In this document: positions 38,499-47,879 of the stretch, piece by piece
How positions within the stretch are numbered: position 1 is the first letter of the stretch
Layout: each line of letters starts with the position of its first letter
Notes under the pieces: model-generated
The model's input: the letters and a program-made list of their open reading frames with translations, nothing else
Told to the model about the DNA's origin: nothing
Database searches by the model: none
Assembly (NCBI RefSeq): GCF_020736365.1
Contig: NZ_CP085988.1
Span: 348,501-412,500 of the forward strand
DNA: 64,000 nt
Reading direction: 5' to 3'
DNA from: Clostridium sp. M62/1
GTDB lineage: Bacteria; Bacillota; Clostridia; Lachnospirales; Lachnospiraceae
Program-made: the position numbers and the translations under genes

Positions 38499-39380
38499 TT
38501 ATCCCTTAAAATCGGCTATTCCCTGCATCCAGACTTTTCCCTTAAAGCGGCGTCCCACCTTCGGTTCTCCCAGAAGATCCTGTTTATTGATACATACTCT
38601 GAAGTGCAGATCATTGCATTCCAGCTTCATATCATAGATCTCTTCATCTGTGATCCTGTTTTTCTTCAGACAGATCTCTTCAATCTCTCCGATTACCGAG
38701 TATTGATCGCACTCAATCCCGCTGGGCATAAAACAGGTGTCAACGATGGTATACAGATCCTCCTTCATGGCCCGCCTGGAAGCCTGTGAGTACAGATCAA
38801 TATCCTCAATAGTCAGCGACTCCATTGCCTCCGGATCGCCGTTTTTGGCTGCTTCCAGAAGATTATTTCTGTTTCTTGAAGCCACCTTGGCTTTCTCGAT
38901 CTGCCTGGCAGTTTTTTTCACTGGAAGAAGAATTTTTCCGTGTACGGAAAGAGCTGACAGTCTGGCTGAAACCACCTCTGTGCTTTTCCTGCGCTTCTGG
39001 CTTCTCTCCCTGTATTCCAGGGCATTCGTCAGATAAAAAATCAGGGAAATTCCCACCTTGTACTCATCTAAGAGCCCTGCGTAGGTTTCCTTCTCCGTGT
39101 GCCGCTGAATCGAGCACTCTGCTGTAGATGTGACAGTGTCGCTGTCCAGATATGGATAGTAATACTCAATATCCAGCTCGTCATTTTCATCCATCTCTCC
39201 GAACATGGCAATTCCCATTCCCTCTGCTACCTCTGCCCTGACCTCGCAGAAATCTGTATCCCTGTCAATCTGAATACACCGGGATGCCCTGGCATCCTTG
39301 GACAGACATTTGAGCAGTGCCCGTATATCGCGGTTTTTCTGGTACATGCTGAACCCAACCGCGCGCAAATATTTATGCAT
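38499..39380 (-). CDS. DUF3881 family protein
   Basis: Protein of 293 residues starting MHKYLRAVGFSMYQKNRDIR, the typical opening of DUF3881 proteins found next to parB in Lachnospiraceae. It is soluble, with no signal or membrane segment, and has an acidic DENDELDIEYYYPYLDS motif. The function is unknown. The ATG is preceded by AGAAAGAGAGG. It is the last gene of the minus-strand group running from mnmG toward the ICE. Confidence 0.82.
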   Translation of the reverse strand: MHKYLRAVGFSMYQKNRDIRALLKCLSKDARASRCIQIDRDTDFCEVRAEVAEGMGIAMFGEMDENDELDIEYYYPYLDSDTVTSTAECSIQRHTEKETYAGLLDEYKVGISLIFYLTNALEYRERSQKRRKSTEVVSARLSALSVHGKILLPVKKTARQIEKAKVASRNRNNLLEAAKNGDPEAMESLTIEDIDLYSQASRRAMKEDLYTIVDTCFMPSGIECDQYSVIGEIEEICLKKNRITDEEIYDMKLECNDLHFRVCINKQDLLGEPKVGRRFKGKVWMQGIADFKG

Positions 39381-39451
39381 CCTCTCTTTCTCCTCTTTAT
39401 AAAAGCAAACGTCAAATCCTCATTTTTCCGCTGTACAGCCAGAAAAATCTC

Positions 39452-39952
39452 CTAATAGCCCAGCGCCATCTCCAGCGCCTCCTTCTCCTCAGCTCCCAGA
39501 AGCACATCTGTGCTTCCCTTCTCCACATCCTTCATATAGAGATAGCAGCCTTCCCGGCTGTGGACAGAATTTAAGATGAAGCCGGAATTATTGTCATCCA
39601 GGAGGGCAATCACAAAGCTCAGATTTCCTCCCATTCCCTTGAAGGCGTTGTATTTTACAATTCCAATCTTCTGATAGCTGGCTCTCACCTGTCTGGTCAG
39701 CGATTTGAGCTGATCCCTGCTCTCCCTGTCAGACGTCTGCAGAACGGCTGTTTCATCCAGGAGATCCAGAATTGTATCTTCCAGGGTTTCTGCATCCTTC
39801 CCTCTCATAAATATGTCGTATCTCCGGTACAGCTTCCTGTACTGGGTAAAGCAGACCAGAGTGATAATCATACACACCAGCGTCAGAACCGCAAGGCCGA
39901 TGATCAGGAAAGCCGGATCAAAGGCAAGATTATTCAACAAACTATTTTCCAT
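39452..39952 (-). CDS. DUF4446 family membrane protein
   Basis: Protein of 166 residues. One N-terminal transmembrane helix (about 13-37, AFLIIGLAVLTLVCMIITLV) is followed by a short coiled coil and a conserved domain KIGIVKYNAFKGMGGNLSFV then ALLDDNNSGFILNSVHSREG. This is the DUF4446 family, usually encoded just downstream of parB in Firmicutes, as here (30 nt). The function is not established. Confidence 0.9.
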   Translation of the reverse strand: MENSLLNNLAFDPAFLIIGLAVLTLVCMIITLVCFTQYRKLYRRYDIFMRGKDAETLEDTILDLLDETAVLQTSDRESRDQLKSLTRQVRASYQKIGIVKYNAFKGMGGNLSFVIALLDDNNSGFILNSVHSREGCYLYMKDVEKGSTDVLLGAEEKEALEMALGY

Positions 39953-39982
39953 TCTCTGTTATCACTCCTGACTTTCTCTTCG

Positions 39983-41077
39983 TTAACCGTTTATAGACTG
40001 AAGCAGCTCCACAATTCTCTCGAGTTCCGCAGGGGAGTAGTATTCAATCTCTATTCTTCCCTTATTTTTATCCTTTTTATTGATGGTAACTTTGGTTCCC
40101 ATGACAGACTTGAGTTTTTCCTCGATGTCCCTGTAGATAAAGCTCAAATCTCTCTCCTCTGTATCTGCCTTCTTTTCCTTTTTAGGAGCTGTCATCATTT
40201 TGACCAGCTTCTCCACCTGGCGGACGCTGAGCTGATTTTCTCTCACCTTTTTGGCAAGTTCATACTGCTGCTCTTTGTCCTCCAGACCCAGCAAGGCTCT
40301 CGCATGTCCTCCTGAAATAAGGTTTTCTACCAGCATCTGCTGAACTCTCTCGTCCAGCTTTAAAAGCCTCATGCTGTTTGTGATCGTGGCCCGGTTTTTG
40401 GAAACCCGTTCCGCCACCTCCTCCTGCTTGAGTCCAAATTCCTGTACCAGCATCTGATAAGCTTTTGCCTCCTCGATGGGGTTCAAATCTGCCCGCTGGA
40501 CATTTTCTATCAGAGCGATCTCCAGTGTCTGCTGCTTCGTGTAGTCACGGATCAGCACCGGAACTTCCTTAAGCCCCGCCAGTTTAGCGGCGCGCCAGCG
40601 CCGCTCGCCGGCAATGATCTCGTAAAACTCTCCCTTTCTCTGCACCAGAAGCGGCTGAAGAATTCCAAAATTTTTCACTGATTCCGCCAGCTCATTGAGC
40701 TGATCCTCATTAAAATATTTGCGCGGCTGCTCCTGGTTCGGTTCTATCTGGGCAATGCTTACCAGCTGCTCGCGGCCGTTTCCCTGCCTTTCTGTCTTTT
40801 CTGCTTTCCCTTCTGCCCGCACAGTCTCCTTATTGCCGGCCTTTTCTGTCTTTCTGTTCTTTTTTGTATCTGACGGAGCTGCCTTTCCCTTTCTTGCTCC
40901 TCCCGGAAGAACCATATCCAGTTCCTCCAGCTTCGCCTTCCTGTCTACCGCATGCTCCGGTGTCTTCGCTTCCTCTCCCTGCTCTGCAATCTGGTGGCTA
41001 TTCTCAGGTTGGGAATTTTCCTCCTTTAAATCAGGGAAATAAGCTCTCAGTCCCTTTCCAAGTCCTCTTCTCGCCAT
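39983..41077 (-). CDS. parB: Chromosome partitioning protein ParB/Spo0J
   Basis: Protein of 364 residues. It starts MARRGLGKGLRAYFPD, has a long charged insert (about 20-100), then the ParB core: QIEPNQEQPRKYFNEDQLNE, the CTP-binding motif GERRWRAAKLAGL and ENVQRADLNPIEEAKAYQML. The helix-turn-helix (QEEVAERVSKNRATITNSMR) binds parS. Five parS sites lie within 38.4-47.1 kb. It is placed 2 nt after parA. The insert makes it longer than the usual 280-300 residues. Confidence 0.96.
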   Translation of the reverse strand: MARRGLGKGLRAYFPDLKEENSQPENSHQIAEQGEEAKTPEHAVDRKAKLEELDMVLPGGARKGKAAPSDTKKNRKTEKAGNKETVRAEGKAEKTERQGNGREQLVSIAQIEPNQEQPRKYFNEDQLNELAESVKNFGILQPLLVQRKGEFYEIIAGERRWRAAKLAGLKEVPVLIRDYTKQQTLEIALIENVQRADLNPIEEAKAYQMLVQEFGLKQEEVAERVSKNRATITNSMRLLKLDERVQQMLVENLISGGHARALLGLEDKEQQYELAKKVRENQLSVRQVEKLVKMMTAPKKEKKADTEERDLSFIYRDIEEKLKSVMGTKVTINKKDKNKGRIEIEYYSPAELERIVELLQSING

Positions 41078-41079
41078 CT

Positions 41080-41847
41080 CTATTCTTCCCCTCTGCTGAT
41101 TACTTCCGCTGCCAGCAGGCGGTAGCTCTCCGCTCCCGTCGATTTGCTGTCGTACAGATTGATTGGCATTCCATGGCTCGGCGCCTCCGCAAGCCGTACA
41201 TTTCTCGGAATAATCGTCTTGTAAATCGTTTCATTCAGATTACTTTTAACATTTTCAACTACTTCCAGGGACAGATTTGTTCTGGCGTCGTACATAGTAA
41301 ACACCACACCTTCCAGCTCAAGCCCCGGATTCATCGTCTTTTTTACAAGGCCGATAGTCCTGAGCACCTGGCTCAGTCCCTCCAGCGCATAATACTCGCA
41401 CTGGATAGGAACCAAAACCGTGTCAGCCGCCGTCAGAGCATTGATGGTGAGAAGGCTCAGAGAAGGCGGACAATCGATAATAATAAAGTCATAGTTATCT
41501 CTAACCTCCTCCAGGTGGTCTCTCAGGATAAATTCTTTTTGTTCCATATCCAGCAGTTCAATTTCAGCTCCGGCCAGATTTGAGTCAGAAGGCAGTACAT
41601 CCAGATTTTCCTGAACCTGCTCGTGAAGACAGTCATCCAGTGAACATTCTCCCAGCATCATCTCATAAACCGTTTCTTCCATATATTCCTTTTCCAGTCC
41701 GAGACCGGTAGTGGCATTTCCTTGTGGATCGAAGTCAATAGCTAAAACCTTCTGTCCGGCTTCAGCCAGGCAGGCCGATAAATTGATCGCTGTCGTTGTT
41801 TTTCCCACGCCGCCCTTTTGGTTGGCAATCGCAATCACACGTCCCAT
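41080..41847 (-). CDS. parA: Chromosome partitioning ATPase ParA/Soj
   Basis: ATPase of 255 residues: deviant Walker A IAIANQKGGVGKTTTAINLS at the N-terminus, DFDPQGNATTGLGL and IIDCPPSLSLLTINALTAAD. It works with ParB and, in Bacillus, also controls DnaA. The genes parA-parB are 2 nt apart. Length is normal. A parS site (41,943-41,958) lies about 95 bp upstream. Confidence 0.96.
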   Translation of the reverse strand: MGRVIAIANQKGGVGKTTTAINLSACLAEAGQKVLAIDFDPQGNATTGLGLEKEYMEETVYEMMLGECSLDDCLHEQVQENLDVLPSDSNLAGAEIELLDMEQKEFILRDHLEEVRDNYDFIIIDCPPSLSLLTINALTAADTVLVPIQCEYYALEGLSQVLRTIGLVKKTMNPGLELEGVVFTMYDARTNLSLEVVENVKSNLNETIYKTIIPRNVRLAEAPSHGMPINLYDSKSTGAESYRLLAAEVISRGEE

Positions 41848-41942
41848 GCTCTCTCCTTTTCTGCGTCATTCAAAAGTTCATTCCATAGTATAGCACATCT
41901 TTCATTCTTTTCCTACAGGAAATCTCCCCAATTTCCCATAAA

Positions 41943-41958
41943 TGTTTCACGTGAAACG
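41943..41958. other. parS: parS site
   Basis: TGTTTCACGTGAAACG, one change from consensus, upstream of parA. Confidence 0.88.
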
Positions 41959-42182
41959 TTGATAGCTATCCAAAATGCAGTTCCACGTCTCTCTCGCCCT
42001 GAAACGATTCCTTGATTCATATTTCAGATTTTTCGTCTGTCTTAACCGAACTGCCTCTGTTTTCATCCTTTAATAAACAGTTTCTCATTCCCGCTGTCTG
42101 TGATATAATTTATCTGAACTTCACCTGAGTTTACCGGTTCCTACAAAACTCAGTATGAAACAGTCCAAGGAGGCAAAACCAT

Positions 42183-43133
42183 ATGAAGATAGACAACAGA
42201 GTTATGTCCCTGCTTGCGCTGACTTCCGGCGCCGCAGCGGCCACTTCCCTGATCAACCGATATATCCGCTTTTCAGCCGTTTCCAAAAAACTTTTGACAG
42301 AGCTTCACCCTCTCTGCTTTAAATGGCGTTTTGGAAATATTTATTTTACAAAAACAGGTTCAGGAAAGCCCCTGCTCCTGATCCACGATTTCCACTTCGC
42401 GTCCAGCGGCTGCGAGTGGAGCCAGATTATTGGGGAACTAAAAAAACGTTACACCGTCTATACGATCGATCTGCTGGGGTTCGGCCGTTCCGAAAAACCA
42501 AACCTGACTTACACAAACTATCTGTACGTCCAGCTCATCTCCGATTTTATCAAATCTGAGATCGGCCACCGCACCAATGTTATCGCCACTGGCGGCTCAG
42601 TGGCCCTGACGGTAATGGCCTGCAATGCCAATCCCGAGCTTTTTGATCAGATTGCGCTGATTAATCCGGATCCTCTTTCCCTCTGCGGACAGGTTTACGG
42701 AAAAAATGCCAGACTGTACAAATTGATTCTGGATCTTCCCATTGCCGGAACTCTGTTCTATCACATAGCATCCAGCCGCAGACTGCTGGAGGAAGCATTC
42801 AGGGAACGGTTTTTCTACAATCCTTATTCCGCAAAGCCAGCTTATATAGACCGCTACTATGAGGCTTCCCATCTGGGAGGCTGCCCGAAGGCCATTTTTT
42901 CCAGTATGGAATGCGGCTACACGAAATGCAATATCTCCAATGCCCTCAAAAAAATTGATAACAGCATTTTCATTATCGGAGGAGCTGAGGAACCTTCCAT
43001 CGCAGACACCATAGATGAGTACCGTCATGTAAATCCTGCTGTTGAATATGCGCTGATTCCTAAAACAAAGCATCTTCCTCAGCTCGAACAGCCCGAAAAG
43101 GTGCTGAACCTGCTCACCATCTTTTTTTCATAG
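42183..43133 (+). CDS. Alpha/beta hydrolase
   Basis: Protein of 316 residues with an alpha/beta hydrolase fold. The oxyanion region GSGKPLLLIHDFHFASSGCE (about 58-77), LLGFGRSEKP, the nucleophile elbow ATGGSVALTV (serine about residue 141) and a C-terminal catalytic His in KTKHLPQLEQPEKV are visible. The N-terminal segment is weakly hydrophobic (SLLALTSGAAAATSL) and may associate with the membrane. The substrate is unknown. It is a lone plus-strand gene among minus-strand neighbours with its own promoter: TATAAT at 42,104-42,109, and a good AAGGAGG site. Confidence 0.88.
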   Translation: MKIDNRVMSLLALTSGAAAATSLINRYIRFSAVSKKLLTELHPLCFKWRFGNIYFTKTGSGKPLLLIHDFHFASSGCEWSQIIGELKKRYTVYTIDLLGFGRSEKPNLTYTNYLYVQLISDFIKSEIGHRTNVIATGGSVALTVMACNANPELFDQIALINPDPLSLCGQVYGKNARLYKLILDLPIAGTLFYHIASSRRLLEEAFRERFFYNPYSAKPAYIDRYYEASHLGGCPKAIFSSMECGYTKCNISNALKKIDNSIFIIGGAEEPSIADTIDEYRHVNPAVEYALIPKTKHLPQLEQPEKVLNLLTIFFS

Positions 43134-43134
43134 G

Positions 43135-43470
43135 AGGTCATAGGTGGAATCGTTGAAAGGCCGGAAGCGGTAATTTATGTTTCTGGCACACCAGAAGAAC
43201 CGTTGACTCTGTTTAACATTCCATTATTACATTTTATTCTAACAGGAAAAATAGAGAAGAAACGGACATGGCAGAATAGAAAGATTATAATTATATAAAC
43301 ATTTTCCAGCCCCGCCAAGGATAAGAAAATCCCGTGAGGCTGGAAAATCGCTCTGAAATAATATGTCCCCTGTCTGGAAATGTCTGTGCTTTCCCATCAC
43401 AAAATCTGATATGGCTGTGGCAGATGCCCTGTCTTTAAATCAAAAGTCAAACTGCCTTATTGTGCTCTCT
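43135..43470. other. Intergenic region between hydrolase and rsmG
   Basis: No gene is seen. A strong hairpin attttccagcc / ggctggaaaat (43,301-43,348) with a 26-nt loop probably ends the hydrolase transcript or the convergent rsmG transcript. Confidence 0.6.
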
Positions 43471-44199
43471 TTATCTGAGCGGCTCCTTTGACGGCATTCC
43501 CGCCTTGCGCGGATACCTGGAAGAGGTGGCCTTTATCTTCTTTACCTTCACCAGCGTCCGCTCGTCGGAATTGGGAAGGCTGAACCTCTCAATTTTCTCA
43601 ATCTCTCCTCCCAGCTTGCTGATTGCTCCCTGGCCGTTCACCAGTTCCTCATCCAGTTTTCCTGATTTATAGGACACAAAATATCCGCCCGGCTTCACCA
43701 GAGGCATGCAGTATTCCGACAGTGTAGAGAGATTCGCTACCGCCCTGGACACGCAGATGTCAAATGTTTCACGTGAAACACGATTTCTTCCAAAATCCTC
43801 TGCCCTCCCATGGACAGCCGTAATTCCTTCAAGTCCAAGCTCGGAAATTACCGTGTTCAGAAATTTGACTCTCTTATTCAGAGAATCCAGAAGTGTCACT
43901 CTCAGTCCCGGAAATGCAATTTTCAGCGGAATACCCGGAAAACCAGCCCCGGTCCCCACATCTGCCACAGAAAATGCTTCCGTCTCCAGCCCGTCTACTG
44001 CCCGTTTCAGGGCAAGGCTGTCCACAAAATGCTTTGTCACCACTTCACTCATCTCGGTGATAGCTGTGAGATTCATTACCTGATTCCACTCGTTTAACAG
44101 CTCATAATATCTGAAAAACTGCTCCATCTGTTTCTCTGTCAGTGTGACTCCCACATGACAGAGTTCCTCTTCCATCTGCTTTACAAACGCTTCTCTCAT
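43471..44199 (-). CDS. rsmG: 16S rRNA (guanine-N7) methyltransferase
   Basis: Methyltransferase of 242 residues that modifies G527 of 16S rRNA (E. coli numbering). The SAM site [20 protein letters not shown] (about 75-94) and the [13 protein letters not shown] motif are typical. The start overlaps the mnmG stop by 4 bases. A perfect parS site lies inside the coding sequence at 43,765-43,780. The family is often a site of streptomycin-resistance mutations; nothing unusual is visible here. Confidence 0.96.
   Translation of the reverse strand: MREAFVKQMEEELCHVGVTLTEKQMEQFFRYYELLNEWNQVMNLTAITEMSEVVTKHFVDSLALKRAVDGLETEAFSVADVGTGAGFPGIPLKIAFPGLRVTLLDSLNKRVKFLNTVISELGLEGITAVHGRAEDFGRNRVSRETFDICVSRAVANLSTLSEYCMPLVKPGGYFVSYKSGKLDEELVNGQGAISKLGGEIEKIERFSLPNSDERTLVKVKKIKATSSRYPRKAGMPSKEPLR
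43765..43780. other. parS: parS site inside rsmG
   Basis: TGTTTCACGTGAAACA, a perfect match to the consensus within coding sequence. Confidence 0.93.
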
Positions 44200-46121
44200 G
44201 ACTCCTCCTGGGTATTTTGTCTCTGACCTTCATTTCTCTCCCTCTGGTACTTTAGCTGTTCCAGATGAACCAGCAGTACTGAAATATCCGCCGGTGAAAC
44301 TCCTGATATTCTGGAGGCCTGTCCGATATTTCTGGGCTTATACAGGTTCAGCTTCTGAACAGCCTCCTTTCTCAAGCTCTTCACCGTCGAGTAGTCAAAG
44401 CTTTCATCCAGCTTTCGGCTCTCCATTTTCTTAAACTGAGCCACCTGCTGAAGCTGCCTTTTAATATATCCCTCATACTTGATATTGATATTCACCTGCT
44501 CCGCCACATCCCAGTCGAGAACCGGCCTTTTTGGATCAATCTCTTTCACCGCCTCATAGCTGAGCTCCGGTCTCCTCACCAGCTCTGCCAATGTTGAACC
44601 AGTTTTCAGTTCCGTACTTCCGTAACTTTTCAGGCACTCCTGCACCTCATGGGTAGCCCCCACAGGCGTCCGGTTCAGCCGTTCCACCTCTTCCCTGATC
44701 TGCTGCTCCTTTCTCAGAACGCGCTCATACCGCTCATCGTCAATGAGCCCTATCTCATGCCCTATCCCTGAAAGCCTGAGATCCGCGTTATCCTGTCTCA
44801 AAAGAAGCCTGTACTCTGCCCTGGATGTCATCATCCTGTAGGGTTCATGGCTTTCCTTTGTCACCAGATCATCGATCAGAACCCCGATATAGGCCTGCGA
44901 ACGGTCCAGTACGATTCCTTCCTTTCCCTGCAGCTTTCTGGCCGCATTCACTCCCGCCATAAAGCCCTGAACAGCTGCCTCCTCATATCCAGAGCTTCCG
45001 TTAAACTGTCCTCCGCTGAACAGCCCCTCTATGGCCTTAAATTCCAGAGTTGCTCTGAGCTGCCTGGAATTAATGCAGTCGTACTCAATGGCATAGGCAT
45101 TTCTCACTATCTTCACATGCTCCAGTCCCGGAACTGTCCTGTACATCGCAGTCTGGACATCTTCAGGAAGAGAGCTTGACATGCCTCCAAGGTACATCTC
45201 GTTTGTATAGAGTCCCTCTGGCTCCACAAACACCTGATGGCGCTCCTTATCCGGGAATTTGACAACCTTGTCCTCAATAGACGGGCAATATCTCGGTCCT
45301 GTTCCTTCTATTGCGCCGGAAAACAGAGGTGAGCGGTCAAGGTTCTCTCTGATAATCTCATGGGTTCTCTCATTTGTATAGGTCAGCCAGCAGGAAACCT
45401 GCTCCTTCTGCACCGATTCCGGATCTGTGGTAAAGGAAAACGGGACCACCCTGTCATCTCCGAACTGCTCCTCCATCTTGGAAAAATCAATACTCCTCCT
45501 GTCCACCCTGGCAGGCGTCCCTGTCTTAAACCGATACATTTCTATACCGAGAGCTTTCAGAGAATCCGTCAGGTGGTTGGCTGCCTGCAGCCCGTTGGGA
45601 CCTGTCGGATTGCTCACATCGCCATAAATACACCTGGCCCGCAGGTAGGTGCCGGTTGCCAAAACCACAGCTCTGCAGTGATAGACGGCTCCTGACAGTG
45701 TTCGAATGCCCGTCACTCTGCCCTCTTCTGCCAGAATCTCTGTCACCTCTGCCTGTTTAATGGTGAGATGCTCTGTATTTTCCAGCACCCTCCTCATCTC
45801 ACGGGTATACATCTCCTTGTCCGCCTGGGCACGGAGGGAATGGACTGCCGGCCCCTTAGACTGATTCAGCATCTTTGACTGAATGAAGGTCTTATCGATA
45901 TTTTTGCCCATCTCTCCTCCCAGGGCATCCAGCTCTCTTACCAGATGGCCTTTCGAACTTCCCCCAATATTTGGATTGCACGGCATCAGGGCGATGCTGT
46001 CTACGCTCACTGTAAACACTACTGTTTCCATTCTCAGTCTGGCTGCTGCCAGAGCTGCCTCACAGCCGGCATGTCCCGCCCCTACTACCGCAATATCATA
46101 CGTTTCCTCTAAATATGGCAT
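44196..46121 (-). CDS. mnmG: tRNA uridine-5-carboxymethylaminomethyl modification enzyme MnmG
   Basis: FAD enzyme of 641 residues that with MnmE modifies wobble U34 of certain tRNAs. The dinucleotide site [20 protein letters not shown] (about 9-28) and the signature [14 protein letters not shown] and [13 protein letters not shown] are present. The C-terminal MnmE-binding domain is intact (about 560-630). It is co-transcribed with rsmG. Length is normal. Confidence 0.97.
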   Translation of the reverse strand: MPYLEETYDIAVVGAGHAGCEAALAAARLRMETVVFTVSVDSIALMPCNPNIGGSSKGHLVRELDALGGEMGKNIDKTFIQSKMLNQSKGPAVHSLRAQADKEMYTREMRRVLENTEHLTIKQAEVTEILAEEGRVTGIRTLSGAVYHCRAVVLATGTYLRARCIYGDVSNPTGPNGLQAANHLTDSLKALGIEMYRFKTGTPARVDRRSIDFSKMEEQFGDDRVVPFSFTTDPESVQKEQVSCWLTYTNERTHEIIRENLDRSPLFSGAIEGTGPRYCPSIEDKVVKFPDKERHQVFVEPEGLYTNEMYLGGMSSSLPEDVQTAMYRTVPGLEHVKIVRNAYAIEYDCINSRQLRATLEFKAIEGLFSGGQFNGSSGYEEAAVQGFMAGVNAARKLQGKEGIVLDRSQAYIGVLIDDLVTKESHEPYRMMTSRAEYRLLLRQDNADLRLSGIGHEIGLIDDERYERVLRKEQQIREEVERLNRTPVGATHEVQECLKSYGSTELKTGSTLAELVRRPELSYEAVKEIDPKRPVLDWDVAEQVNINIKYEGYIKRQLQQVAQFKKMESRKLDESFDYSTVKSLRKEAVQKLNLYKPRNIGQASRISGVSPADISVLLVHLEQLKYQRERNEGQRQNTQEES

Positions 46122-46503
46122 TTCAACTTCCTCTCTTCAAGCCTGGCGCAGTTGAATCTTTTTGTTTTTTCTGTCTTTCGCTGCTTTTCTGCTGCTTTTC
46201 TGCGCTCTTTCCATTATATCACGGGCACAGCCTGTGATCGTCATTCGCCGCTCATCTTGCATGAGCAAGCTCCCGCAGGCTCGCTTGCCCTCATTATATC
46301 CTATATTTTTATTCTTTCAAATTGAAATATTGTCCAGACAGTGGTGCTCCAAAAACTGCCTTTTCTTTCTTAAATTCTCTTAAAAATCCTTCTGTAAAAC
46401 TCTCTGTGTTTCACGTGAAACATTAATTGATTGATTGTTTAAATTCCGTTTTATCTGTTTAAACTCTACTTTTTTCGTTTCAATGGCTTTCCTGCAGATT
46501 CGA
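46122..46503. other. Intergenic region with parS and mnmG promoter
   Basis: About 380 bp, AT-rich in the right half, with no gene. It contains the parS site at 46,407 and a hairpin-like tgcatgagcaagctcc...gctcgcttgccctc near 46,258-46,290. Confidence 0.5.
46407..46422. other. parS: parS site
   Basis: TGTTTCACGTGAAACA, perfect consensus, upstream of mnmG. Confidence 0.93.
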
Positions 46504-46875
46504 TTACTGCATCTCCACTATAACAGAGTCCTCCATAGCCCTGCTGTCCTCAATCAGACTGCCGTAAAGGCTTTTAGCCACTTCCTCAAACGTCAGGTTT
46601 TCATTATCTGTCAGTACCACAAAGCAGCTGTCCGACTCGGCATTTGGCAGTCTTCCCTTTAATTCCAGTCTGTGCTGGTAGGCTGTACCGCCGCATTCCC
46701 AGGTTCCATCCTTCCTCTCATAGTAGGTGGCACAAATCCCGTCTTCTTCTGATTGGCTGAATGTTTTTACAATTTCTTCCCTTTTTGCACATCCGGCAAA
46801 CAGCACTGAGCAAAGAACAACCAGAACTAATTTCTTTGCACGATATGTCCTCCCCCAATGCTTTCGCCATGCCAT
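46504..46875 (-). CDS. Small lipoprotein
   Basis: Protein of 123 residues with a type II signal peptide (KKLVLVVLCSVLFAGCAKRE, lipobox LFAGC). The remainder contains EEDGICATYYERKDGTWECG and CFVVLTDNENLTFEEVAKSL. The function is unknown. ATG 46,875 has AAAGGAAC upstream; an in-frame ATG at 46,908 is an alternative. It is a single gene in a gap between mnmG and mnmE, facing the same way. Confidence 0.75.
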   Translation of the reverse strand: MAWRKHWGRTYRAKKLVLVVLCSVLFAGCAKREEIVKTFSQSEEDGICATYYERKDGTWECGGTAYQHRLELKGRLPNAESDSCFVVLTDNENLTFEEVAKSLYGSLIEDSRAMEDSVIVEMQ

Positions 46876-47060
46876 AGTTCCTTTCTGTGCCTTTCTTGTT
46901 TCGTACATTGCTGTCCTTTTTCTTGCAAAATCTCACTTAAATCCATTACTTGGGGCAGTTCCAGCACGTTCTAATATCTCTGCCGTGCTGCGTACTGCTG
47001 ACCTTCTAAATTCCTGAAAAAGCAGACAAATATGGTATCCATTCTCTCGCTGTAATTCCT

Positions 47061-47076
47061 TGTTTCACGTGAAACA
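47061..47076. other. parS: parS site
   Basis: TGTTTCACGTGAAACA, perfect consensus, in the noncoding region between lipoprotein and mnmE. Confidence 0.93.
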
Positions 47077-47242
47077 TTGTCATGTAAACGCGAAACACTT
47101 TCATGAAAAAAACAGATCAAACCTGCCGGCCTCATAATTTTATTATCCCATCTCGACTAACGTCCCGACGGGAGTGCTCGTCAAATGCACGCTCATGAAG
47201 CATGACATATGCTTTCCTTATTATTTTACCATTTCATTTGTA

Positions 47243-47298
47243 TATGGCAGCCTTCGTCAGAACTTACCGCCCGGCTTTCAGCAGTGAATGCTGAAACA
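47243..47298. repeat. Dispersed intergenic repeat, copy 1
   Basis: Shares cagcct.cg...gaact, cgcccgg.tttcagcagt and aatgctgaaac with 53,779-53,834. It includes the hairpin tttcagca / tgctgaaa. Confidence 0.6.
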
Positions 47299-47879
47299 GA
47301 TAAAGCTGATTTTAATTTTATGGCTTCTTTTTCTTTCTATTTCATCCTTATTTCTGTTTGATTTTAGGCTGTTTGCCTACTTATTATACCATCACTTAGT
47401 CAGATGATCGAGAAGGTTTTAATCGTTCAGGCAAAGCGATTCTGCAGTTGGTAATTGCCTAATTGTCAGTTGGTTATAGATTAGTTTTTGTTATATAATA
47501 GTTTTTATAGTATAACTTATTTTTATATATAACTATCAATTATATGTTTTTATTCTATTATTCCTTCTCTCATTTTTTATCAGCTTTTCTGACTGCTGCG
47601 GCTGGCTGCTCATTTTCGACGTTTGCTTCCTGTCTTCCTTCTGCCTTCCCCTCGGTTCTCCTCTGTGCGTTCTCTTCTGTTCTCCCCCGTGTATTCTCCT
47701 CTGTGTTCTTCCTATTTCCTATTCAGGTTTCATCCTCCCATGGTCCTATACACAGAAACACCTTGTTTTTCCATTCTCTCAAAAACTGTTCCCTTTTAAA
47801 ACGCAGCCGGAGGCTGGACGTCCTATCCATCTGCCCGCCTTCAGCTGCTAACCTGATTTCCTATACCTGTTAAACAGAG

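Larger units (their letters stand above)
46937..47879. other. Long intergenic region upstream of the lipoprotein and downstream of mnmE
   Basis: About 940 bp without a credible gene. It contains a parS site (47,061), a repeat shared with 53.8 kb (47,243-47,298) and a very AT-rich stretch (about 47,470-47,570). A pyrimidine-rich plus-strand frame at 47,544-47,873 is compositionally biased and has no ribosome site. Confidence 0.55.

Noticed and set aside
47544..47873. Plus-strand frame of 109 residues
   Set aside because: Extreme pyrimidine bias gives a Ser/Phe/Leu-rich product, no ribosome site and no recognisable domain.
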